From the NCBI RefSeq assembly GCF_000745315.1, contig NZ_JQNQ01000001.1, positions 744,001-808,000 on the forward strand: a stretch of DNA of 64,000 nt. Direction: 5' to 3'. A program made the position numbers and the translations under genes. Source of the DNA: Salegentibacter sp. Hel_I_6. Its GTDB lineage: Bacteria > Bacteroidota > Bacteroidia > Flavobacteriales > Flavobacteriaceae. The notes beneath the pieces were generated by a model that was not told where the DNA came from, made no database searches, and saw only the letters and a list, made by a program, of their open reading frames with translations. Below are positions 52,493 through 60,020 of the stretch, in pieces. The first letter of the stretch is position 1; the number at the start of each line of letters is the position of its first letter.

Positions 52493-52611
52493 TTTATGTA
52501 AAGATGAATAAGAATAATGGCATTGAATACTATTTTAATCCTCAAAAAGGAAATCCATTAAATCTGTAAAGAGATAAAAGAAATAAATGTACTGGTGCAT
52601 TTATTACTACG

Positions 52612-52925
52612 TTGTGAGTCATCGATGGGCAAGTTTTAAAACTTGAAAATTATACTTTTTATTGGTTGTTTTTGGCAAAATCGGAGTTTTGGGAATAATC
52701 GGACAACAAATCTGCGCGTAATATTCTCTAAAAAGTGAAGTTTTGGCATTTTTGCGCCGGACTTTAAAAGCAAATGGAAATTTATGTTTATCAGCGAATT
52801 TGGCAGTTTCGGGAAGAAAAAAAGCTACGTGTTATTGAACTCACTCAAACGCAATCACAACGCAATTGGCGCTTTTTTTAGCGAATTTGGAAGTTTTGGC
52901 TTACGGAAATCAAAGACGCCTCACA
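52612..52925 (+). other. Cassette A: short unit without a convincing gene
   Basis: It starts GTTGTGAGTCATC and ends GACGCCTCACA, which joins to ACAAAATA after intron removal. Those ends are complementary in 11 of 13 bases. Inside, a minus-free stretch on the plus strand from 52783 could encode about 50 residues with two copies of SEFGSFG, running into the intron. I do not trust it as a gene. A hairpin AATAAATG/CATTTATT lies just before the unit at 52582-52605. Confidence 0.5.
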
Positions 52926-54779
52926 ATCGAGTAGACGGCTCCGCCGTTAATTGACGGAGTGCGCCTCTCACACCACCATACGTACGGGTCTCGTATACGG
53001 CGGTTCGATAATGAAACTTATCGATTATAGTATTCGATTAAACCAACATAACCTTTCATTTTTAAGCGTTTTATGGTAATAGTGGTACGCAAGATAGGAC
53101 TCTGGGCTACAGCCCAGCCGCCCATTCGGGTGCGACTCCAGGCATAGGCTTGATCTGGATTAATACCCAATCGAATAAGGTTTTTCCGTTTTCGTTCGGG
53201 CTTTTTCCAGTGATGCCAGATGCAATACCGTAAACGATTCCTTAGCCATTCTTCCAGCTTCTTAAGCTTTCCCTGAATGGATGCCGGTTTAAAGTAATTG
53301 ATCCAGCCCCTTAACAATAAGTTGATGCTGTGGATACGTTCTTCAAAGCTTGCAGGAATTGTCTTTTTGGTAATATATTTAAGTTTTGACTTAAATATTT
53401 CCCATTTTGACGCTTCTGCCACAAGCTGGTATTTGGCCTTTTCTCCTTTCTTGTAGGTTGGTACAAAACCAAATCCCAATACCTTAAAGGTTAAAGGTTT
53501 ACGTATGCCACTTTTCTCCCTATTGATTGGAAGCCGGAGTTTGTCCCGGAGAAATTTGTAGATACTATTACCTACGCGTTTCGCAGCGGGTTTACTTCGA
53601 ACGTAAATACTAAAATCATCGGCATATCTTACATAGCGGTGTCCTCGCTTTTCCAGTTCTTTATCCAGCTCATTGAGCAGAATATTGGAGAGCAAAGGAC
53701 TTAAGGGAGAACCTTGCGGGACTCCTTTCCTGCGTTTATGCAACTTGCCGTTAATTTGTATCGGAGCTCTTAAAAATGACCGCAATAACTTTAAAGTAGC
53801 CCGGCATTTTACCTTTTTGAATATCAAGTCTAACAGTACATCGTGGGCCACTTCATCAAAGAAGCTCTTTAAATCAATATCGACGATGTTTTGGTAGCCA
53901 GAATTGATATTTTCAAGGCTCTGTGCAACGGCTTGATGGGCATTGCGGTTTGGTCTGAATCCATAACTATAATTTTGAAAGGCTGGCTCAAATACTGGTT
54001 GCAAAACCTGATGTAATGCTTGCTGAAATACCCTGTCGACAACCGTGGGAATACCGAGTAAACGTTTCTTCCCGTTGCTTTTTGGTATTTCAACTCCCAG
54101 TATTGGAGCCACCTGATATTCCCCTCGTTCTATCTGCCGGGCGTATTGTTTACCGTGAGCTTTTAGAATAGATTGGAGTCCTGTTATTTGGACGTTATCT
54201 ATACCTGCTGCTCCTTTGTTGCGATACACCTGACGGAAGGCTTGGTTTAGGTTCTTTTTACTTGTTAATTCTTTAATCATTAATACTAAAACAAATTTGT
54301 TGTCTCGCTTGATCGAAGGCTATTATTCTACCGGAAGGCTATCCGTAACATAAAATAACTCCAAGGTTCATTAAAGACCATTATCGTTCAGTCCTTCACC
54401 GGCTTATCAGGTGACCGGCTACTATGACTTCGGCTGACTTCTCCATCAAGCCATCCCGTGGCTATGGAGATCTCCCCAGGTAAGAACATCTTCTTTCCCC
54501 TGATTCCTGCCGGATCTACTACTTCGGTATTCATTTCGAAAGAAATGTTTAGGACATCACAATGATGTGCTTGCTCATCCAACCTTGTAGCCTCATATCC
54601 GGTTCCTGTTCGTCAGCACCAGGGTTTGTAGTCCCGCTTCCTTCAGTCCCAACTTCGCAGTTGGCAACCTTGCGGCTTACTAATGGTTCAAGGCGTCACC
54701 CCTGCCCATAAGGGACTTGCACCCTTTAGATTAATCTTTTACCTTTCGGTAAAAGAAAAGATGCCCATGCTGGGCACAC
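52926..54779 (-). ncRNA. Group IIC intron 1 (complete, 1854 nt)
   Basis: On the minus strand it begins GTGTGCCCAGCATGGGCAT and ends CTACTCGAT, matching the group II boundaries GUGYG and AY. Domain V is at 52964-53006 (GAACCGCCGTATACGAGACC onward) and domain VI lies at the 3' end. The reverse transcriptase gene fills the domain IV position. It splits an attC-like site at bottom-strand TTGT^T. Intron 3 has exactly the same length and nearly the same sequence. Confidence 0.88.
53018..54280 (-). CDS. ltrA: Group II intron reverse transcriptase/maturase (intron 1)
   Basis: The 420-residue protein has reverse transcriptase blocks in order: GAAGIDNVQ, ATPKSNG-type (here IPKSNGKKRLLGIPTVVDRV), FRPNRNAHQA, IDLKSFFDEV, GVPQGSPLSPLLSN and the catalytic YADD near residue 224. 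A maturase (domain X) region follows with LRGWINYFKP and a C-terminal basic segment KPERKRKNLIRLG. There is no HNH endonuclease, as expected of class C introns. It should splice and mobilise its intron. Confidence 0.93.
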   Translation of the reverse strand: MIKELTSKKNLNQAFRQVYRNKGAAGIDNVQITGLQSILKAHGKQYARQIERGEYQVAPILGVEIPKSNGKKRLLGIPTVVDRVFQQALHQVLQPVFEPAFQNYSYGFRPNRNAHQAVAQSLENINSGYQNIVDIDLKSFFDEVAHDVLLDLIFKKVKCRATLKLLRSFLRAPIQINGKLHKRRKGVPQGSPLSPLLSNILLNELDKELEKRGHRYVRYADDFSIYVRSKPAAKRVGNSIYKFLRDKLRLPINREKSGIRKPLTFKVLGFGFVPTYKKGEKAKYQLVAEASKWEIFKSKLKYITKKTIPASFEERIHSINLLLRGWINYFKPASIQGKLKKLEEWLRNRLRYCIWHHWKKPERKRKNLIRLGINPDQAYAWSRTRMGGWAVAQSPILRTTITIKRLKMKGYVGLIEYYNR

Positions 54780-54899
54780 ACAAAATATAAAAACAATGCT
54801 TATTTTGGTCTAAAATCGAAATTCCGTGTTTGCTTGCAACGCCTGATCGTCCTGCGGACAATCAGCCTCGCCAGCTGCACAGTTTTTATACGAGACGTT
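54780..54899 (+). repeat. attC-like site 1, part downstream of intron 1
   Basis: With the last bases of cassette A (52915-52925) it forms the full site. TATAAAAAC at 54786-54794 pairs with GTTTTTATA at 54882-54890, TGATCGTCC pairs with GGACAATCA at 54844-54864, and the site ends CGAGACGTT. The 120-nt block is conserved in length and sequence in sites 2 and 3. Confidence 0.75.
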
Positions 54900-55009
54900 G
54901 CCATTAATACTGAGCCTGAACCATCCTAAAAAAATTCTCACCTTTTTAACCAAGGAGTGTCATATTGATCAAAATTTGGTAACTAAAGTAGTAAAGGGGA
55001 GTATTAAAA

Positions 55010-55513
55010 ATGGAAAAACAGAAAACCACATTTCTTTCTGCATTAAAAGAAAATCAGGATAAGTTATATAGAATTTGCTCTATTTATTCAGATAGTAGTG
55101 AGGACTCTAAAGACCTATTTCAGGAAGTTTTAGTTCACATTTGGAAGTCAATGAGTTCATTTAAAGGTAATTCAGCTATTGACACTTGGGTTTTTAGGAT
55201 TGCGTTAAATGTTTGTCTTCGTTTTAAATCTAAACACACAAAGAACAAAAATCGATTTATAAGATTAGATAGTATGACTATTTCTTATGTAGGTTCTGAA
55301 GTAGCTAATGAAAAGGATAGTGAAAAACTAATAGCTTTAAGAAAGTGTGTGAAAAAATTGAATGAAGGAGACAAAGCGATAGTTGCTCTCTACTTGGAAG
55401 GGTTAGCATACCGCGAAATTTCAGATATAGTGGGATTATCTGAAAATCACATAGCTGTTAAAATCAAGCGGATAAAATCAAAGTTGTTTAACTGTATAAA
55501 TAAAATATTATGA
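55010..55513 (+). CDS. RNA polymerase sigma-70 factor, ECF type (cassette B)
   Basis: The 167-residue protein has region 2 (RICSIYSDSSEDSKDLFQEVLVHIWKS and FKGNSAIDTWVFRIALNVCL) and region 4 (VALYLEGLAYREISDIVGLSENHIAVKIKRIKSKL), the usual layout of extracytoplasmic-function sigma factors. It overlaps the next gene by 4 bp. Because it lies inside a gene cassette, it could have been acquired as a mobile regulatory pair. Confidence 0.88.
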   Translation: MEKQKTTFLSALKENQDKLYRICSIYSDSSEDSKDLFQEVLVHIWKSMSSFKGNSAIDTWVFRIALNVCLRFKSKHTKNKNRFIRLDSMTISYVGSEVANEKDSEKLIALRKCVKKLNEGDKAIVALYLEGLAYREISDIVGLSENHIAVKIKRIKSKLFNCINKIL

Positions 55514-56106
55514 TTGAAGATGAATTAATTAAAATCTGGCAATCGTCCAGTAATCAGGAGCGTATAAAATTTGAGAAATCTAAATTAATTATAGAATTAC
55601 AATCAAGTTTGAGCCGTTTACATAGATGGTGGAAGTATCTAGAACTTTCAGAAACGGTTTTAGCTGTATTTGGGGTTTTATTATCTATCCTTTTATTATT
55701 CAAGATTCCTTTCATTTTAACAAAAATGGCATTAGCACTAATGATAGTTTGTGCAGTTTATTTAATAATCAAGTATCAAGGTCTTAAAAAGTTTAAGCCA
55801 AGTGATTTAGAAGAAAATTATCTAAATTATCTCAAAAAAAACAGGGAGTATCTAGAAGTACAAAAGAACTTCCTTAAAAAATATGTTTATTGGGGAATTT
55901 TGCCAGTTTTCCCAATTATGTTACTATTTAATATAAGTATTTGGGGAAAGGTACCAGAAAACTTTATAATTGGATTAATCCTTATAAATTTGGCTACAAT
56001 CGGAATAGGAGTTTATGGTTATTTCTTAAATAAAGAAAGAGTAAAAAAAGAGATAACCCCAAGAATATCTAGAGTTAATAATTTAATAAATAAATTAGAA
56101 CAATAG
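55510..56106 (+). CDS. Membrane partner of the sigma factor, possible anti-sigma factor (cassette B)
   Basis: The 198-residue protein has a soluble N-terminal part of about 45 residues (IEDELIKIWQSSSNQERIKFEKSKLI) and four hydrophobic helices near residues 48-66, 70-88, 122-142 and 150-170. It is translationally coupled to the sigma factor gene. Position and topology suggest a membrane anti-sigma factor, although the sequence is not a family I know. Behind it an AT-rich inverted repeat (CAAAATTTTT/AAAAATTTTG near 56144) may end the transcript. Confidence 0.65.
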   Translation: MIEDELIKIWQSSSNQERIKFEKSKLIIELQSSLSRLHRWWKYLELSETVLAVFGVLLSILLLFKIPFILTKMALALMIVCAVYLIIKYQGLKKFKPSDLEENYLNYLKKNREYLEVQKNFLKKYVYWGILPVFPIMLLFNISIWGKVPENFIIGLILINLATIGIGVYGYFLNKERVKKEITPRISRVNNLINKLEQ

Positions 56107-57549
56107 CATATGATATCCAAATATAGACCCTCAAAAGTTTCAACAAAATTTTTAGAACAATTGTCAAAAATTTTGCGGTTTTCACCTTCAAAAACAAGAA
56201 GAGAAACAATCAAACAAAAAAGAATCAAAATGAGAATAAAAAGTACTAATGGCAATCGAGTGGATGGCTCCGTCATCAAATGACGGAGTGCACCCCTCAC
56301 ACCACCGTACGTGCGGGTCTCGCATACGGCGGTTCAACAATGAAACTCATCTATTGTAGTATTCGATTAGACTAACATAACCTTTCATTTTTAAGCGTTT
56401 TACGGTGATGGTGGTACGCAGAATGGGACTTTGAGCCACTGCCCAGCCGCCCATTCGGGTACGACTCCAGGCATAAGCCTGGTCTGGATTAATTCCCAAC
56501 CGAATAAGGTTTTTCCGTTTTCGTTCGGGCTTTTTCCAGTGATGCCAAATGCAATATCGTAAACGATTCCTTAACCATTCTTCCAGCTTTTTAAGCTTTC
56601 CTAGAATGGATGCCGGTTTGAAGTAGTTTATCCAGCCCCTTAGCAATAAATTGATTCTGTGGATACGTTCTTCAAAGCTTGCAGGAGTGGTCTTTTTGGT
56701 AATATATTTAAGTTTAGCCTTAAATGTATCCCATTTTGACGCTTCTGCCACAAGTTGATACTTTGCCTTTTCTCCTTTCTTGTAGGTTGGCACAAAACCA
56801 AATCCCAGTACCTGAAAGGTTAAAGGCTTACGTATTCCGCTTTTCTTCCTATTGATTGGAAGCTGGAGTTTATCCCGCAGAAATTTGTAGATACTATTAC
56901 CTACGCGTTTCGCAGCGGGTTTACTTCGAACGTAAATACTAAAATCATCGGCATATCTCACGTAGCGATGTCCACGCCTTTCCAGTTCTTTATCCAGCTC
57001 ATTGAGCAGAATATTGGAGAGCAAAGGACTTAAGGGAGAACCTTGTGGGACTCCTTTCCTGCGTTTATGCAACTTGCCGTTAATTTGTATCGGAGCTCTC
57101 AAAAATGACCGCAATAACTTTAAAGTAGCCCGGCATTTTACCTTTTTGAATATCAAGTCTAACAGGACATCGTGGGCCACTTCATCAAAGAAGCTCTTTA
57201 AATCAATATCGACGATGTTTTGGTAGCCAGAATTGATATTTTCAAGGCTCTGTGCAACGGCCTGATGGGCATTGCGGTTTGGTCTGAACCCATAACTGTA
57301 CTTTTGGAAGTCTGGCTCAAATACTGGTTGCAAAACCTGATGTAATGCTTGCTGAAATACCCTGTCGACAACCGTGGGAATACCGAGTAAACGTTTCTTC
57401 CCGTTGCTTTTTGGTATTTCAACCCCCAGTACTGAAGACACCTGATATTCCCCTCGTTCTATCTGCCGGGCGTATTGTTTACCGTGAGCTTTTAGAATAG
57501 ATTGGAGTCCTGTTATTTGAACGTTATCTATACCTGCTGTAAGCTTCCC

Positions 57550-58341
57550 CTAATTAGAACTGCTTAATTGTCCGAAAATATCATTTTTCATTCTCCTGGC
57601 GGTACCGCCAGGAGAATGACTTTTCGCGTATACTACGGGCGCCATTTTTCCCAATGCATTATGTGGTCTTACGTTGTTGTAATCTTCCATCCAGGTCTCG
57701 GTTTGTTCCCTTACCTGATTGAGATTTTCAAATAGGTACTTATTGAGAACGCCCCTTCGATATGTTCCATTGAACCGTTCTATAAAAGCATTCTGAGTTG
57801 GTTTCCCGGGTTGAATATACTGAAAATCGATTTCTTGCATCTGGCTCCATTCTGAAGCGATCTTAGCAACAAATTCAGGTCCATTATCCATTCTTATTTT
57901 TTGGGGTTTTCCTCTGCGATTAATTAAATGGTTTAGTACCCAGACCACACGTTTGCTGGGCAGTGAAAAATCAATTTCTATATGCAATGCTTCCCGGTTG
58001 TAATCATCGATTACGGTTAAACCACGGAAGCGCCTTTTATTTTCCAGAACATCGGTTACAAAATCAATACTCCAGCTACGATTAAGAGCTATGGGAGCCT
58101 CCAGGGGTTCTTTAACTCTGGCAGGTAACCGCTTTTTTACCTTTCGTCTCAAACTTAGGCCAAGCTTTTTATAGACCCGGTATACCCGTTTATGGTTCCA
58201 GGGCTTGCCTTCATTTCTTAGACGATCGTAAGCCATCCAAAAGCCTTCTTCGCTATGTTCTTTAGCTTTTTGTTGTAAGGCCGCTTCGATAGCAGTATCG
58301 TCCTTTGGAATTGGCCTGTAATAAAAAACGCTTTTGCTCAT
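57550..58341 (-). CDS. IS3 family transposase OrfB
   Basis: The 263 residues after the internal ATG contain the HTH_21-like region and the DDE integrase core: WSIDFVTD (first Asp), RMDNGPEF (second Asp), and NAFIERFNGTYR (Glu). The real product is an OrfAB fusion made by -1 frameshifting at the A tract at the end of orfA (GAAAAAAAGC). The open -1 frame continues up to about 58430 with KRTIAKELVHYGISRACRVL. It appears intact. Confidence 0.92.
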   Translation of the reverse strand: MSKSVFYYRPIPKDDTAIEAALQQKAKEHSEEGFWMAYDRLRNEGKPWNHKRVYRVYKKLGLSLRRKVKKRLPARVKEPLEAPIALNRSWSIDFVTDVLENKRRFRGLTVIDDYNREALHIEIDFSLPSKRVVWVLNHLINRRGKPQKIRMDNGPEFVAKIASEWSQMQEIDFQYIQPGKPTQNAFIERFNGTYRRGVLNKYLFENLNQVREQTETWMEDYNNVRPHNALGKMAPVVYAKSHSPGGTARRMKNDIFGQLSSSN

Positions 58342-58415
58342 ATTTAAAACACGGCACGCCCTGCTAATACCGTAATGAACAAGTTCTTTAGCAATAGTTC
58401 TTTTACGGCAGGGCT

Positions 58416-58682
58416 TTAAAGCTTTTTTTCAATGATTTCTTTGGCCATTTGATGATCTAGGGATAGATTGGCATACATCTGCTTCAGTCTTTGGTTTTCT
58501 TCCTCAAGGTCCTTCAGGCGCTTAAGCTCTTTACCATTCATCCCGCCATAGCGTTCCCGCCACTTGTAGAACGCAGCTGTACTAATACCATATTCACGGC
58601 TTATCTCTACGGCCGTTTTTCCGTTATCAAACTCCTTTAAAATCTTTGCGATTTGCTGTGGTGAATATCTACTCTTCTTCAT
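58416..58682 (-). CDS. IS3 family transposase OrfA
   Basis: The 88-residue protein has the helix-turn-helix SPQQIAKILKEFDNGKTAVEISREYGISTAAFYKWRERYGG and a leucine-zipper-like tail (LKRLKDLEEENQRLKQMY). It ends at the slippery A tract used for the OrfAB frameshift. Confidence 0.92.
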   Translation of the reverse strand: MKKSRYSPQQIAKILKEFDNGKTAVEISREYGISTAAFYKWRERYGGMNGKELKRLKDLEEENQRLKQMYANLSLDHQMAKEIIEKKL

Positions 58683-59324
58683 AATTACTGTTTAAAGTTA
58701 TAAAATATATTATACTTTTAAACAGTTCGGTTTTAAGGGAAGCTTACACTGCTGCCCCTTTGTTTCGGTACACCTGACGGAAGGCTTGGTTTAGGTTCTT
58801 TTTACTTGTTAATTCTTTAATCATTAATACTAAAACAAATTTGTTGTCTCGCTTGATCGAAGGCTATTATTTTACCGGAAGGCTATCCCGTAACATAAAA
58901 TAACTCCAAGGTTCATTAAAGACCATTATCGTTCAGTCCTTCACCGGCTTATCAGGTGGCCGGCTACTATGACTTCGGCTGACTTCTCCATCAAGCCATT
59001 CCGTGGCTATGGAGATCTCCCCAGGTAAGAACATCTTCTTTCCCCTGATTCCTGCCGGATCTACTATTTCGGTATTCATTTCGAAAGAAATGTTTAGGAC
59101 ATCACAATGATGTGCTTGCTCATCCAACCTTGTAGCCTCATATCCGGTTCCTGTTCGTCAGTACCAGGGTTTGTAGTCCCGCTTCCTTCAGTCCCAACTT
59201 CGCAGTTGGCAACCTTGCGGCTTACTAATGGTTCAAGGCGTCACCCCCGCCCATAAGGGACTTGCACCCTTTAGATTAATCTTTTACCTTTCGGTGAAAG
59301 AAAAGATGCCCATGCTGGGCACAC

Positions 59325-59444
59325 ACAAAATATAAAAACAATGCTTAATTTAGTCTTGAACCGAAATTAACTGCTCGCTTGCATAGCAGATTGTCCTGCG
59401 GACAATCATGCTCGCCAGCTCGCACAGTTTTTATACGAGACGTT
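59325..59444 (+). repeat. attC-like site 2, part downstream of intron 2
   Basis: Begins ACAAAATATAAAAAC and ends GTTTTTATACGAGACGTT (59427-59444), with the inner hairpin GATTGTCC-TGC-GGACAATC. With the end of cassette B (AGTACTAATGGCA, 56242-56254) the site is complete. That end pairs with the start of cassette B (GTTGCCATTAATACT) in 14 of 15 bases once AC is restored. Confidence 0.75.
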
Positions 59445-59477
59445 ACCCAACATACCGACCGACTTAAACCTTATAAA

Positions 59478-60020
59478 ATGATAAACAAAATTTTAAAATA
59501 CGGAACTACAATTGGAATCGCTATTTGTATTATTGGTTTTATAATTTCAGAATCATTTTCGCTATCCGATGAATTCAATGGAATAATTGAAACAATTTAC
59601 AAGTTAACCCTCACAATAAGTGTATTGTTCCTTTTGACGGTTAGCAAGTTCATTAATGAAAAGTTTGACCTAATACTTAAAGTCGTTGGAATTGTATTCC
59701 TGATTTCCCTAGTAATAAACTTGTTGATAGAATTTAATGTCTACCATTTCCAGATAAATATTGTAGAAATAATTCCATTAATTTTGATTAGCGGCTTATA
59801 TCTTATGTATTTCAAGTATTTTTTAAAAAAGAACGAGAAAAATAAGATAGACTATTTGAAAATAACCTTTCTGACTGTATTTCTAATTAATGGATTTTTA
59901 AGTTTATACGATTTATATTCTTCGGTGTTCAAAACTTTAAATCAAGTTTTATTCTGGACAGTAATAATTGGATTTTTAGTAGAGGAACATACAAAATCCA
60001 AAACTAAGTACGTTGGGTAA
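59478..60020 (+). CDS. Multi-pass membrane protein of unknown function (cassette C)
   Basis: I choose ATG at 59478 (MINKILKYGTTIG). The longer open frame begins inside the attC-like site, which is not coding in the other copies. The 180-residue product has five to six hydrophobic helices and a short C-terminal KTKYVG. Its TAA stop lies exactly at the cassette end (GGGTA^A), so the last base is supplied by either the intron or the uninterrupted site. I recognise no family. Confidence 0.65.
   Translation: MINKILKYGTTIGIAICIIGFIISESFSLSDEFNGIIETIYKLTLTISVLFLLTVSKFINEKFDLILKVVGIVFLISLVINLLIEFNVYHFQINIVEIIPLILISGLYLMYFKYFLKKNEKNKIDYLKITFLTVFLINGFLSLYDLYSSVFKTLNQVLFWTVIIGFLVEEHTKSKTKYVG

Larger units (their letters stand above)
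57538..58748 (-). mobile_element. IS3 family insertion sequence in intron 2
   Basis: A 1211-bp element with terminal repeats TGTAAGCTTCCC...GGGAAGCTTACA and a 4-bp target duplication CTGC (57534-57537 and 58749-58752). It carries overlapping orfA and orfB with an A-rich slippery stretch between them. A second copy begins at 62922. Confidence 0.93.
56347..58824 (-). pseudogene. ltrA: Group II intron reverse transcriptase, split by IS3 (intron 2)
   Basis: The first 25 codons (58824-58750) are separated from the rest (57537-56347) by the IS. The downstream part keeps all catalytic blocks including YADD, and differs from the other copies by a handful of residues (for example DFQKYSYGF for AFQNYSYGF). 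The interruption should stop production of the maturase, so this intron depends on the other copies for splicing and movement. Confidence 0.9.
56255..59324 (-). ncRNA. Group IIC intron 2, interrupted by an IS3 element
   Basis: Ends match intron 1 (GTGTGCCC start at 59324, CACTCGAT end at 56255). Without the 1.2-kb IS the length is close to that of the other two. It differs from introns 1 and 3 by scattered substitutions, including in domain VI (GGATGGCTCCGTCATC on the plus strand). It lies in attC-like site 2 at the same TTGT^T position. Confidence 0.85.

Noticed and set aside
53673..53897. 74-codon frames antisense to the reverse transcriptases (also at 57002 and 60767)
   Set aside because: Shadow frames of a strongly coding region, identical only because the introns are copies.
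54388..54582. 64-codon frame inside intron 1 (repeated at 58933-59127 and 61482-61676)
   Set aside because: It lies in the structured 5' part of the group II intron RNA and its conservation follows from RNA structure. It matches no protein and overlaps domain I.
59379..59477. N-terminal extension of the cassette C protein
   Set aside because: These 33 codons lie inside the attC-like repeat, which is non-coding in the other copies; ATG at 59478 fits the cassette layout.
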